A DNA stretch of 64,000 nt, taken from positions 30,641,130 to 30,705,129 of the forward strand of contig CM035167.1 of NCBI GenBank assembly GCA_020205615.1, given 5' to 3'. The translations under genes were made by a program, and so were the position numbers. Under the pieces are notes generated by a model. It had not been told where the DNA came from. It did no database searches and saw nothing but the letters and a program-made list of their open reading frames with translations. Positions 1-11,229 of the stretch are shown in pieces (position 1 is the stretch's first letter; every line of letters begins with the position of its first letter). The DNA comes from Panax quinquefolius (lineage: Eukaryota; Streptophyta; Magnoliopsida; Apiales; Araliaceae).

Positions 1-2619
1 ATTGAAGACTTCTCCAAAAGTTCAACGTGAATCGTGGATCACGATCTGACACTATCGAAACAGGTGCTCCATGTCTGGAAATAATTTCCTTAACATAGAG
101 TATAGCTAACTAATCTAAGTTGTACTTAATTCGAATTGGTAAAAAGTGAGCCGACTTCATCAACCGGTCCACTATTACCCAAATCGCATCATATCCCTTC
201 TGAGTCGTCGGAAGTCCCACCACAAAGTCCATCGTGATATGCTCCCACTTCCATTTTGAAATCTCCAATGACTGTAACAAGCCACTTGGTCGTTGATGTT
301 CGGCTTTAACTCTTTGACAAGTCAAGCACCTACTCGCATACTCGGCTATTTCTCTCTTCATGTTCGGCCACCAAAAACTATGTCGAAGGTCTTGATACAT
401 CTTAGTGCTACCAGGATAAATCGAGTACCTCGAACTATGAGCCTCTTGTAAAACTTGCTCCTTTAATTCTGTCTCATTCGGAACCCAAATTCTTCCCTCA
501 AATATTAATAATCCCTCATTATCAAGACTAAACTTAATATCTTTTTCATTGGTCAACCGCTTCTTCATCTGGTTACACTCATCAATTTTGAGCTGCACCT
601 CCTTGACTCTCTCTACAATGGTAGACTGAATCTTCGTCGCAAACAGTCTCTGATCCACCTCAATTGGAAACTTCACCTCCAACTCCATCCTAGCCATTTG
701 TGTTATTAACTCAGTTTGAGCTGTTAACATAGACAACTTCTCTCGACCCTTTCTACTCAAGGCGTCGGCCACTACATTGGCTTTTCCAAGGTGATACAGG
801 ATTTCACAATCGTAAGCCTTTATCAACTCCAACCACCTTCTCTGTCTCATATTCAACTCCTTTTGTGTGAAGATATATTTTAGACTCTTGTGGTCCATGT
901 ATATCTCACACTTTTCCCCATAAAGATAATGTCGCCATATCTTTAAGGCAAACACCACCGCGGCAAGTTCCAGATCATGAGTAGGGTAAACTTTCTCATA
1001 ATCCTTCAACTTCCTAGATGCATACGCAATGACCTTGCCATGCTGCATGAGCACGCAACCCAGTCTTTTATGCGAAGCATCGCTATAAATTACGAAATTT
1101 CCTGTGTCGTCGGGTAATGACAAAACAGGCGCTTCACTCAACTTCTTCTTCAGTTCTTGAAAACTATCTTCGCATTTCTCAGTCCATGCATACTTCACCA
1201 TCTTCCTCGTCAAGTTAGTCATCGGAGTAGCTATCTTCGAAAAGTCTTGAATGAACCTCCGATAATAACCCGCTAACCCTAAGAAACTCCACACCTCAGT
1301 CGGCGTTTTCAGTTGTTCCCAATTCATCACGGCTTCCACCTTCGCTGGATCTACTGAAATCCCCTCATGGTCAATAACATGACCTAAAAATTGTACCATC
1401 TCTAACCAAAATTCACACTTGGTGAACTTCGCATATAACTTCTCCTTTCTTAATGTCTCCAACACTATTCTTAGGTGTTCAACATGATCTTCTGGCGTCT
1501 TAGAGTAGACTAGATTATCATCAATAAACACCACGATGAACTTGTCCAAATATTGTTTGAACACCCTGTTCATCATGTCCATAAATGCAGTAGGTGCATT
1601 AGTCAACCCAAATGACATCACCAGAAACTCGTAATGACCATAACAAGTCCTGAATGTTGTCTTTGGCACATCTTCATTCCTAACCTTCAGCTGATGATAC
1701 CTCATCCTTAAATATATTTTGGAAAAATATTTTTCCCCCTTCAACTGATCAAACAGATCATCGATCCTGGGCAACGAATACTTATTCTTTATCGTTTACT
1801 TATTCAACTCTTGGTAGTCGATACAAAGTCTCAACGATCCGTCCTTCTTCTTGACAAACAGTACCGGTGCTCCCCACGGCAAAACGCTCGGTTGAATGTA
1901 CTTCTTGTCCAATAATTCATGTAACTGTACCATCAATTCCTTCATCTCCACTGGCGCCATACGATACGGTGCCCTGGAAACTGGTGCCGCTCCTGGCACA
2001 ATATCTATTATGAACTCGGTCTCCCTATCCGGCGGAAGTCCCGGTAACTCACTTGGAAATACATCCACGAACTCACTCACTATAGGTATTTGTTCCATGG
2101 TCGCTCCCACTCTCTGGGTATCAACCACATGACACAAATAACCTACACACCCCTTCCTCAACAATTTTCTAGTTTGTGTCATGGTAAGACAACACGAACG
2201 TCCCGACGATTTATTCCCATAAAATATTACATGAGATTGGTTTAATGTTTTATTATTTATGCATTTCTTTTGACAATCTATTATTGCTCCATGATTTATC
2301 AACCAATCCATTCTGAGGATTACGTTGAATTCTCCTAACTTTATCGGTATCAGATCTACCGATAATTTATAACCTCGAATGTCTACGCAACAACTCCTAT
2401 AAATATCTTTAACAGGAATTATCTCTTCGTTTGCTACCTTAATGTTCAAAGGTATAGGAAACTTTTCGGGAAGTAATCCTAGTCGTCTAGCAAAATCACA
2501 TGTGATAAACGAACAAGTAGCACCCGAGTCAAACATCACGTATGCATTTAAGTCGTTGATCGGAATAATACCTGTGACTACATCCCCCGAGGCCATCGCG
2601 TCTTGGACGGTCATATTAA
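1..2619 (-). pseudogene. pol: Element A pol (protease, RT, RNase H, integrase), cut by window start
   Basis: Polyprotein for cDNA synthesis and integration. The protease carries FDSGATCSF with the active Asp near 2528-2530. The RT N-terminal part ends at an in-frame TAA at 1796-1798 (a Leu codon in B). The same frame continues from 1774 with LFDQLKG, a motif A reading FSKIYLR where the family has FSKIDLR, and [10 protein letters not shown]. The first catalytic Asp of RT is thus Tyr. RNase H follows ([22 protein letters not shown]), then integrase with CLTC and MDFVVGLP. The integrase zinc motif has YPG where relatives have HPG. A TAG at 110-112 replaces the CAG seen in B, and the reading continues to base 1 with an [11 protein letters not shown] motif. 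Two stops and two altered key residues mean it is dead. Confidence 0.92.
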
Positions 2620-3694
2620 AGGTGTGGGCCATTGGCCTACCCGGCTGCGCTGGACCCCCAATAGTTAACTTACCACTATTGGCGCCCTTATTCCCGTCTG
2701 TCCCCTTCTTTTGGCAGTTCTTCGCCATGTGGTCCGTAGACCCACATACAAAGCACCCATGATTCTTCTTCGGGCTTGGATAGTTTGGAACAATATGCTC
2801 CTCCTCTCCACAGTTATAACAAACGACCTTCCCTTTGAGACAGACTCCTAGGTGAGTCTTCCCACATGTTTTACAGGCCTCCATCCTCCTCTTAGGGTCT
2901 CCTTGTTTCACTCCGGTATTCCCTGAGCTAACTACCTTCCTTTTATACCGTTCGCCACTCCCGCTGGCACCTTCAACCTTCACTTCTCCATCGACCTTCC
3001 CTTACTTTTCTTATCCTTGTGGTATTTGCTCAACGCCTCACTACCACCTTCGGCAATTATTGCCTTCTCTAAAAGAATTCCAAAGGAAGTACTTTGGAAC
3101 ATAGAGATACGATTATAGAGCCAGGGTTTCAAGCCCTGCTCGAATCGTCGAGCTTTCCTCACCTCGGTATCCACTTGATATGGAACGAACCTTGCCAGTT
3201 CATTAAACTTGGCGGCATACTGGGGAACCGTTATGTCCCCTTGTTTTAAATCTAGAAATCATATCTCCATCCTTCCCTGCATGCTCGTGGGAATGTAGTT
3301 CTCATAGAATATTTCCTTGAACCTCACCAACATTATCACATCTATTCTGGCCCTTGCCTGATTGGCCTCCCACCAAAAGTTGCCCTCTCCCTTCATCATG
3401 TAGGTTGCTAAGGCAACCTTTTGGGCCTCGTCGACATTTGTTATCACAAATGCCTTCTAACCCACGTTTGGGCTTCGATAGGGTCCGTAGTTCCTTTAAA
3501 CTCCGGCGGACCCACACTCTTAAAGTCCTTAAATGTAGTAGCTCGTACTACACCAGGATTTACGGGGATATTAGCCCCAGTTTAGTTAAACGCTGCGGTT
3601 AAAAGGTTCAAAAATTCTTGCATGGGGTTAACCGGACCTCCCTCCGGTTGATTCGTGTTCTCACCTTGGGTACGTGGTACTCTTCTTGGTGGCA
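2620..3694 (-). pseudogene. gag: Element A gag (capsid and three CCHC-type knuckles)
   Basis: Structural protein that packages element RNA. It starts at 3694 with MPPRR, shared with B and D. Readable parts are the N-terminal tail to a stop at about 3592-3594, the capsid (GNFWWEAN, RFEQGLKPWLYN) and a nucleocapsid with three knuckles: a shortened [26 protein letters not shown] with the last Cys changed to Tyr, and an intact [14 protein letters not shown]. Lesions are the early stop, a TGA near 3259 and a frameshift near 2983 between the capsid and knuckle segments. The knuckle segment runs in frame into protease, as in single-ORF gag-pol elements. Start chosen by agreement with B and D. Confidence 0.88.
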
Positions 3695-4062
3695 TTTTGT
3701 TGTTACAATAAACACATATTTCATTATTATGCATTTCATGTCAGTTAGTTATTAATCTATATTTAAATAATAACTTAAACATTCATTACTCAACATTTTT
3801 CGAAAAAGAAAACTTATATTAATTCATTGTAGTATAATACTACATCGGTTACATAACACAGCCTAAGCTGGATACATTACTTTCCCGCTATTGCTTTCCA
3901 AAATTGGGATTTAACAAAAGACTACCCTTGATTATACAAAAGAGGGCTTTACGTCACTACTATATACACAAATATGTACATATCTAACTACTCTAGCAAC
4001 TACTCGATCACATCTGCCTTAAGGCATTCTTGAAATCTACCTTGGCAAGACAGGAAATAATA
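3695..4062 (-). other. Element A leader between coiled-coil ORF and gag
   Basis: About 370 bp of AT-rich sequence between the stop of the coiled-coil ORF and the gag start. No conserved protein reading is seen. It resembles the 56669-57000 leader of D in layout and in patches, so it is element sequence, not host sequence. Confidence 0.6.
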
Positions 4063-4617
4063 TCACGGCTGATAGTATGTCGCGTCGCCTTTCATCTCTC
4101 TGGATACCTGACTACGCAATTGGAAATCCTCATGAGAACTCCTATGGATATAGGACATTCTCCCTATCTTTTGTTTCTTAGTCTTTAGCTCGCTCCTAAG
4201 CTCAAAGACCTCCTGTTTTAGCTCATGGACCTTGTCCTTAGCCAAAACTCTCTCGTCATGTTCCTGTTCCCACATGGACTCCACGTCCGTCTTGTCCTCT
4301 AGAACCGCTTGGAGCTCCGCCTTCAGCTCCTTGACCTCCTGACAGTAGTGTACGTTCCTATCTATCACTGACATGAACAGTGACATCATTGACTCCCCTG
4401 GAGTTATCTCTGCTACTATAGCTACTAGATTGAAGGATACTACCTCCACTTCTTCTTCCAACATGTCGTCAAATACGGACATGAGGTCTAAGCTCTCAGA
4501 GTCTCTAGACTCCACCACAACTATATCAGGATCTGTTGCTATGGGGTTCGGTATGATTTCTATCTGGTTTACCGACCCTTTGCTGACTACCTGTACATCT
4601 CTATTTTCACTTGACAT
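4063..4617 (-). CDS. Pre-gag coiled-coil ORF of element A (184 aa)
   Basis: Uninterrupted ORF lying between the primer-binding site and gag, in the sense direction. The first third is acidic and Ser-rich (ESRDSESLDL, MLEEEVEVV). From about residue 90 to 150 it is a Lys/Glu/Leu-rich heptad-like stretch (VKELKAELQAVLEDK, VHELKQEVFELRSELK), predicted by eye as a coiled coil. It has no CCHC, protease or membrane segment. The broken ORF at 8823-9397 is homologous across most of its length (LSV-DRNV, EHDE-VL, RMSYI-S-HEDF), and element C carries a related segment inside gag. I do not recognise a named family. An open frame in an otherwise stop-bearing element, plus similarity to copies from another family, suggests a real element protein. 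An RNA-binding accessory or capsid-assembly role is only a guess. Confidence 0.7.
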   Translation of the reverse strand: MSSENRDVQVVSKGSVNQIEIIPNPIATDPDIVVVESRDSESLDLMSVFDDMLEEEVEVVSFNLVAIVAEITPGESMMSLFMSVIDRNVHYCQEVKELKAELQAVLEDKTDVESMWEQEHDERVLAKDKVHELKQEVFELRSELKTKKQKIGRMSYIHRSSHEDFQLRSQVSREMKGDATYYQP

Positions 4618-4780
4618 CTACAACAACACCAAAAAGTTGATTAGTAAACGTCAGTATAATAAAAACACATAACATATATGATGCATTTTTATAAGGTTAA
4701 CTTCCATCTTTTATTCTTTGACTTTTCTTAAGGTTATGACTTAAGGTTTTATTCCCCCCACCCCCATAAGTTTTATAACC

Positions 4781-4799
4781 TAATGCTTTGATACCAACC
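4781..4799 (-). other. Primer-binding site of element A
   Basis: On the minus strand this reads TTGGTATCAAAGCATTAGG, close to the TGGTATCAGAGC complement of plant initiator tRNA-Met. It sits a few bases downstream of the LTR end, as expected for the start of minus-strand cDNA synthesis. Confidence 0.8.
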
Positions 4800-4803
4800 T
4801 ATT

Positions 4804-7636
4804 TGTGCCCCCAAATCCGGGTATCTTCCAACCAGACAGATGGTGCTACACAGTGCTACAGTTCACATAAACATTCAATGGGAATACCTCAAAAGAACGG
4901 ATATGTCTTATATATATATCAAAAGAATATTTACATACCCTAGGTTTTTTATAACCAATACATTGTCTTTGTCATAATATCAATATCATTCCGTACAAAA
5001 CCTATACTATTACAAATGTAATCTGCGGGTTCGCCTTTGTTTTCCCTTTATCCTTGCCGGATTCATCGGTCCATTCTATCTTAGCTGCAATCATATGGTT
5101 CAAGCAAGAATGAGCCTAACTAGCTCAACAAGTACAACAATTCTAGGAAAATAACAGGCTTGAAACATAGGAATTATATATCTTCAATAACTGAACAATA
5201 GTTATGAAGTACTATTGATAATTCAAAATAACACTTCTTTTCATTCAAAACGTTTTACAAAAACAATATTAAGTAAAACATCAATTCCGGTTCAGGACCG
5301 TAAACATTTCATGGTTACTTTAAAAAGGACATCCCTGCACGAAGTCTGTAAGTCCGACATAGCTTACGAGCACGTCTAGGTGATCAGCCTATAGTACTCT
5401 ATGTTGATCAACACTACATTCATTAAACGTGTATACGTTTAAGTTGTGGCAACCTCACGTGAATGTCGTTTGACGACAAAACCATTTGAGCATACACAAT
5501 CTACTTTTGAAAACCACAACAATATTAGTTTGGTAAATCCTTATCAACACTTGATAGAATAGCATAACATACATCTAGCCAAAAAGATTGGCTTTGACAT
5601 TCCTCAGATACTAACTCATGCGAATAATACATGAATCACAAAGACTTGTCCAGATCAAACTGGAACAAGGGTTAGAGTACTTGCCTTTAGCGTCTGCTAT
5701 AATTTATCACACTTTCACTATACGACTTTAAGGTCTCTACATTAGATGATAGCATAGCATAGAACATTAGGTCATGAATGATCACACATGATTCCTAAAG
5801 AATCTTACCCTTCTTCTTAATCTAATTACGTATTAGATTTGTAATTATTGGTTACGGCTTTCCGTTAGATAATTCTTACATTCATTTGCAATTGATTTAA
5901 CTAAACCCTAAGTGTTCATACTTAAGGCTTAATAATGTCTTAATAATGTTTCATTATAATCTTTATCCAATTTCTTATCAATTACTATCCATGCTCTATA
6001 TGTAAACATTCATTATTGACCTGGTCTTGAAAGGTTGGCGTTATACACGGCTATTATTTATTTGGTACTGCGTATTGCTGCAAGGCTACCACCACTTATT
6101 GCTCAAAAATTCGGACTCATTGCTATGGCTAAGTATCATTGATTATGGTCGTGTTGCGGCGCGACTCTCCAGAAGGTTATGGCCACTTTAGCACTGCAAT
6201 GTGGGTTTATTTGCCTTGGGCTGGCGCCGCGGCTCCAGCTCTGTGCACCAGACACTTTGGACAGATTTTTCAAAAGTTAAAATTCCCGGACTCGTAACTT
6301 CTTCATTATAAGTCCGAATTGGCTCGTTCAAGAGTCTACGGGTCACAAATTATGTACTCTATGTGTTCATGCAAGAATTTTATCTATTTTACTTCGTTTG
6401 CTAAAATTTCACCTATTAGTCCATTTTAACGAAAATGATAAACGTTCGTGAACGTTCAACACTCGTTTCTCCATTTTAAGTCGGAATCAGGCCATTTTCG
6501 AGTCCGCAACTCTATAATGCCAAATACAACTTGTCTCCATCGAAAACTAATGTTTCCAATGTCAAACACAAAATTCGACTTCCATTCCAAGAATTTCACG
6601 AATTCGACGATTATCATCCAATCGTGCAAATTCCGGTGAAACGTTATTACTAGTGATTTGTTTATCATTCTAAACACATTCATTCCATTATCTAGACATC
6701 TCAACATATGTATTACAATAACTTATATTCCAATTCGGTTATGGCTTATTTATAAGTTCATAACAACAATTTCTTAATATATGATTTTCATTTCCTTATG
6801 ATTTATTCGGCTTAGGTTCATTGCTTATAAATTTCTCCTATGTTCTTAACATCTAAGTTCATTAGATTACATTTCTCTTATCAACCTACCATGATATAGA
6901 TGAAGAAGACACGATCATTTACCTTTGATGATTACTTCACTTCACTTTTCAAAATCTAACAAAAGTTGAAATGGCTTATAAGTGCTTATGGGTTCTACCA
7001 AATAAGTTGCTTTCAGAGAGAGTTGTTGGATGAAATTAATCAACCAAATAATGAAATGAGAGCTTTCTATTTATAGGCAATCCAAGGTTATGGTAGAATG
7101 GTCTTTATGGCATCCCACCTCCTTAACTTCCACCTCCTTACTATCCATAACCTAGCAACCAAGTAAACTTTCTAGCCACTTCTATTTCTTGACCATCACA
7201 ACACTTGGTCACCACACAAAATGTTTGCCTAACAAGTCTACCCACTTTACACGTGGTTTGCTCCATGGATAATGTCCAATTCATTGGGCTTGCTAAGTAA
7301 TCTAGCTAATTTCCTTGTTGGGCTTTGCATTATAATAGTTTGGGCTTCACCTTATTAATCACTTGGTCTTAGTATTATTCCTACATAGGTTTACACCTTA
7401 TAGCTTATGGATTTGTATTTTATGCAAAGTTGCATTAATTCATTTCATTAGGTTTTAATACCTATATTCTCAAATTATGTCCGCATGCGAATTATTGCGT
7501 TTTCCATACTTAGATTATTATTACATAATCCATCTCACATCTTATTAACACGTATAATAACAAATAATATTATTTTATTCATTATTTAATTCTTTCAAAT
7601 ATTTTTACAAAGGATCCAAATTTCTCGGTCGTTACA
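4804..7636 (-). repeat. 5' LTR of element A (about 2.8 kb)
   Basis: On the minus strand it starts TGTAACGACCGAGAAATT at 7636 and ends GGATTTGGGGGCACA at 4804, giving TG...CA ends. It matches the B LTRs over long stretches in opposite orientation, including the GTTCACGAACGTT-type block near 6440-6470 and the cytoplasmic-leader-like block near 5080-5460. It contains a TATA box near 7067-7076. Its partner LTR is outside the window. Confidence 0.9.
7067..7076 (-). promoter_or_regulatory. Putative TATA box of element A LTR
   Basis: Minus strand CTATAAATAG, at the same place relative to the LTR start as CTATAAATAG in the B LTRs (34098-34107 and 41220-41229). Conservation in three copies supports it as the RNA start signal. 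The exact start site is not visible. Confidence 0.6.
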
Positions 7637-8771
7637 GACAATCCTCACAATAGAACATAATAATTTATAGCGAAGCATATTAAGATAAACTACACAAAAA
7701 GATCCATTGTAATCTCAAACAAAGAATTATTTCATGATTATTGAATTAAAACTAAGAATCCACAATTGAATACACATTAAAAGATAAAAATAAGAGTAGA
7801 GTAAAGAATAAATCTGTTGTCAGCAAATCTCCATCTTCCTCAAGCTCAAGCTCTTCATCTTCAATGGTCTCCAAGTTGCTTCAATCTCCCAATCTCATCT
7901 AATCTAGGGTTCCTAATCTAAGAAATAAAGTAAAGAATAATTTTATAGAAATCTATCCCAAGAGAGATTTAATGGAGTCTTAGAACTAGCCTCCCAATCA
8001 AAGTTAAACTCAAGTATTTTGAGTTCTAATGGACACCCTAGCAAGTTAGGCAGCTAATAATCCTATTCTAGCTCAAATTGGACACCAAATAACCCAAAAC
8101 ATCTCTTTTTGGCTGGCCTAGCGCCTGCGTGCTGCCCCTAAGTCATTTATAGCGTGGTCCGCACTCATGAAAGTGTGGTTCGGTGGCCTAACGCGCCTTA
8201 ATATGGTCTGCGCTACTGTTTTTTTTCTGCTGACGTCCTTTCGTAAAATAGGCATAACTTTGGATCCGCTTGGAGTTACGGGGCCTGTCACCTATCAAAT
8301 CGAAGATAACGACGAGATCTACAACTTTTATGCTTTGTGGATTGACAGAATCCGTCCGGATCAAGGCGGAAACCGAGCTTGAAGTTGATGCTATGTAATG
8401 GCAAACATGACAACTCTTAGCTTTGATCTTCGTTGATAAAAAGGCCATAACTCTCACATCCAAGCTCCGATTGGGATGATTTAAGATGTTTCGAAAAGCT
8501 AAGAAGTAGATTTATAATAAATTCTAAGTTCCAAGCCAAGAAAATGCATCCAACTTGGTGTTAAAAGTCCTTCAATCTTCCCTCCTTTCATTTGCTTGCG
8601 CATTTTGGTCCAAAAGATGTCTGAATTGCTTTCCCTTGCTTCTACATGCCAATGTCGTATTATAGCCTACAAAATAACATAAAATGTATGAAAAGTAACT
8701 AAGACACATGAATATAAGCAAAAAATTCTAGTAATAGATACTGGATAAGTAGATATAAAACCTACTTATCA
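7637..8771 (-). mobile_element. Element I: non-coding LTR-like element fragment
   Basis: On the minus strand it begins TGATAAGTAGGTTTTATATC at 8771. It then carries a block (about 8270-8400) that is shared, inverted, with element J at 57450-57530, including a GATTTGATAGGTG-type core. No coding ORF is found; 8167-8382 and 8188-8463 are short frames through LTR sequence. It interrupts the gag of F at 8771/8772, and is itself cut by element A at 7636. I read it as a solo LTR or part of a large non-autonomous LTR element, class uncertain. Confidence 0.55.
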
Positions 8772-8822
8772 CTACCCTAGGTCCTGCAGGTGCTCTACCC
8801 CCGACTTGATTAAATGCAGCCG

Positions 8823-9397
8823 TTTATAAATAGAATGACAAGCTATTTTAAGCTTGAAATCCTCGTGCGCACTGTCATTTATATATGACATTCGTGCTAT
8901 CTTCTAGTCTTTCTCAACCAGTTTCTTACGAAGTTCTAAGACCTCGTTCTTATAGTCTCTGGCCTTATCTGTCATGAGTACTTTCTCATCATGCTCTATC
9001 TCAAAGTATGACTCTGCAGACTCCTTGGCCGCATAGAGATCATTGATCTCCTCTTTCTGGTGCTACACCATATTGTGCAGTTGCACGTTACGGTCAAGCA
9101 CTGAGAGGTACATTTCCCTCATCATCTCTGTAGGTGTTGACTCTAAGGAAGGAATCACCGTATTAACCGATGTTACCTCCATATCATCCTCCACATCTAT
9201 CATCATATTCAAATTTGATGCCAATCCCATGGTCTCCTCCGAGTAGTCCTCCTTTCAGAAATACTCCTCGGGCTTTGATTCTTCAGGAATCACTAAAGGT
9301 ATCTCCGCTTCTGAGGCATAAATCTCGGCTCTACTGCATTCACGGACTCCTTTCTTACCAAATGTATATCCCAATATATTAAGCTATCGATTGACAT
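8823..9397 (-). pseudogene. Broken pre-gag coiled-coil ORF of element F
   Basis: Homologue of the 4063-4617 ORF. The start at 9397 reads MSIDSL, and DIHLVRKESVN follows, matching DVQVVSKGSVN of A. After a frameshift come MMREMYLSVLDRNVQ, EHDEKVLMTDKA, EVLELRKKL and RMSYINDSAHEDFKL, each with a counterpart in A at the same order and spacing. Two in-frame TAG codons fall where Gln is expected (one before HQKEE, one in KD-KI; A has KKQKI there), consistent with CAG-to-TAG. The ORF is therefore dead but clearly the same gene. It follows the primer-binding site and precedes gag, as in A. Confidence 0.7.
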
Positions 9398-9620
9398 CTA
9401 CAATAACACATAACAAATTGATTAGTACATAATACAAAATATTATAAGCACAAATCACATTTAATCCATTTAGGTTACTTTCCCTCTTTTAAATCTTTTT
9501 GCATTGCGAAGTTTCCTCAATACCTTATTAACTCATTTAACTCGAGTTAACTTTCTTCGGACCTTTCCTTTCTTAACGAGGTTATTAGCCTAAGGTTCTT
9601 CCCCCCTTTAGTTTTATAAC

Positions 9621-9639
9621 CTAATGCTTTGATACCAAC
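9621..9639 (-). other. Primer-binding site of element F
   Basis: Minus strand GTTGGTATCAAAGCATTAGG region, the same sequence as in A, placed directly after the LTR end at 9641. Confidence 0.75.
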
Positions 9640-9640
9640 C

Positions 9641-10173
9641 TGTGACGCCCCCAAATCTGGTTATCTTCCGACCCGACAGATGGTGCTCCATAATACTATA
9701 ATTCATACAGTCATTCCATTGAGATAACAACAAAATGATTGTCTTTATTATCTTTGTATTACAATAATACCAAATCTTATCCTAGGTTCATAAACTTAAT
9801 ACATTCTTTGTTCTTCATAAGTATATTACATACAAATACACTAATCTATTACAGGACGATTAATTGTCCATCTTAGCCTTGCCTTTATCTCTCTTAGAAC
9901 TCTTAGTTCGTTCAGCTTTAGCTACAATCATATGGTTCAAGCAAGAGTGAGCATAACTAGCTCAGCAAGTCTAACAAAGGATCATATGAATAACACATTG
10001 AGAATTATATGCTTAACTTCCACAACTGAACAATTAACTACTAAGCACTATGAAACATTTGACTAATACTTCTCATTTCATAACAATGATTCCAAAGTAT
10101 ATATAATAACTTAGGAATTCTGAACCGGTCAAGAGACCATGAACATACTCTTTTCATTTTTATACTTGAAAAG
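9641..10173 (-). repeat. LTR fragment of element F (3' portion of the LTR)
   Basis: Ends GGGGGCGTCACA on the minus strand at 9641. It shares the GAGCATAACTAGCTCAGCAAG-type block (about 9945-9968) with the LTRs of A (5109-5131) and B (52355-52375, opposite orientation). It is cut at 10173 by element G, and the remaining LTR is not found on the far side of G. Confidence 0.75.
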
Positions 10174-10714
10174 TGTGACGCCCCCAAAATTAGGTATACA
10201 TCACTCATCTTGAGTCTTGGATACATGGTACAAAATTCAAATACAACTTAATAATACAACTGTCGTCTACAATACGACAAACACATAAACTTTGAGTTTG
10301 AAAAAAAATATTGTCTACTAGAGAGTATACAAACTCAAAGGGAGTCCTCATTACAATTATTATCACACTATTTCACAAAATAGCGAGGACTACTAATGCA
10401 CCATCTAGGACCATCAATCTGTTCCCCGACTCGTCCCAGTTATATTCTCATTTCCTGAAGAGAACAGTGAAAGAAAGGGTGAGCTCAACTAGCCCAGTAA
10501 GAAATATTATGACTAAGATAATGCAAAATAAATTATCATTAGCCTTAAATAGTGTTAAACTGATACAATATAACAAACATTTAGTTTAACTGTAGCAGAA
10601 CAAGCAATCCATTAAAAGAGTCAAGTAGAGAATAAAATCTATTATCTTTTATGATTTAAAAGGTTTTTCATCACTTTTATCGCTGGGACTCAGCTTAATA
10701 AATAATCCACATCA

Positions 10715-10965
10715 TCGAATCACCACTGCACTATGACCAAGGATATTCTTTAGTATGACGATCACAATTATATGCACTACGAGCCAAGAATATTTGTGTA
10801 TTCATTAATGGTCTTGATCATGCCAACAACTATCCATCAATGCACTACGGGCCAATGAGAACTTTTACCACATCATTTGTAATATTACGGTCATGATTAC
10901 ACCGAATAATCCCTGGTCATAATCATACCAAGGCCATCTATGCACTATGAAGCCATGATGACTTT
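10715..10965. repeat. Degenerate tandem repeats in G LTR, GCACTA..GCCAA type
   Basis: Four or so units, each containing a TGCACTAYGRGCCAA-like core (near 10728, 10786, 10844 and 10939) with ATCA and GGTCATGATCAT-like spacers. The same block recurs at 16135-16370. Related cores occur in the LTRs of C and H (GCACTACAGGCCAAAGATATTC), so this is an old LTR feature of the family. Confidence 0.7.
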
Positions 10966-11229
10966 CAAAAAATATAAATATGAGGATGATGACAATGATA
11001 TAAGAATTCAATAAAACAAGTTCAAGAATTAATTTGTCCAAGAACCAATAACGTCCAAATTGTCAACATGATACTGCTTTATAGAGTAAAATTCAAGAAT
11101 GCTCAGAAGAATATTTCCATGAAAAGATACTAGATGAGGCGCAATTATCAAGGATATTCCACTAATTTCATGGAGTATAGAAACTAAAACTTTAACCAAC
11201 TTAGTATAATAGAATATATGAAACTGCAA

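Larger units (their letters stand above)
1..7636 (-). mobile_element. Element A: Ty3/gypsy (Tekay-like) retrotransposon, 5' part
   Basis: Reading right to left it holds a 5' LTR, tRNA-Met-like primer-binding site, a coiled-coil ORF, gag and pol. The integrase, chromodomain end and 3' LTR lie beyond the window start. It belongs to the same family as B (LTR start TGTAACGACCGAG). Its LTR abuts element I at 7636/7637, so A is the inner insertion there; the expected second copy of the 5-bp target duplication is outside the window. The genes are close to intact apart from a few nonsense codons and one frameshift, so A looks younger than G or H. Confidence 0.9.
8772..10173 (-). mobile_element. Element F: 5' end of a family-1 Tekay-like element
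   Basis: Holds, right to left, an LTR 3' end, a tRNA-Met-like primer-binding site, a decayed coiled-coil ORF and a short gag piece (about 8772-8822, readable as TAAFNQVGGRAPAGPR). That gag piece matches TAAFN-TGANIP of A. A deletion near 8822 joins the coiled-coil ORF directly to gag and removes the leader and gag start. Element I then interrupts gag and element G interrupts the LTR. The rest of F is out of the window or lost. Confidence 0.75.

Noticed and set aside
1896..2762. Plus-strand frames opposite A protease/RT (78 and 106 codons)
   Set aside because: Antisense shadows of a real gene; no domain, and they end with the pol frame.
4063..4617. Coiled-coil ORF as an envelope-like gene
   Set aside because: No signal peptide or membrane segment, and it lies before gag rather than after pol.
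8167..8463. Overlapping frames of 71 and 91 codons in element I
   Set aside because: Lie in LTR-like sequence, not conserved in J, no motif.
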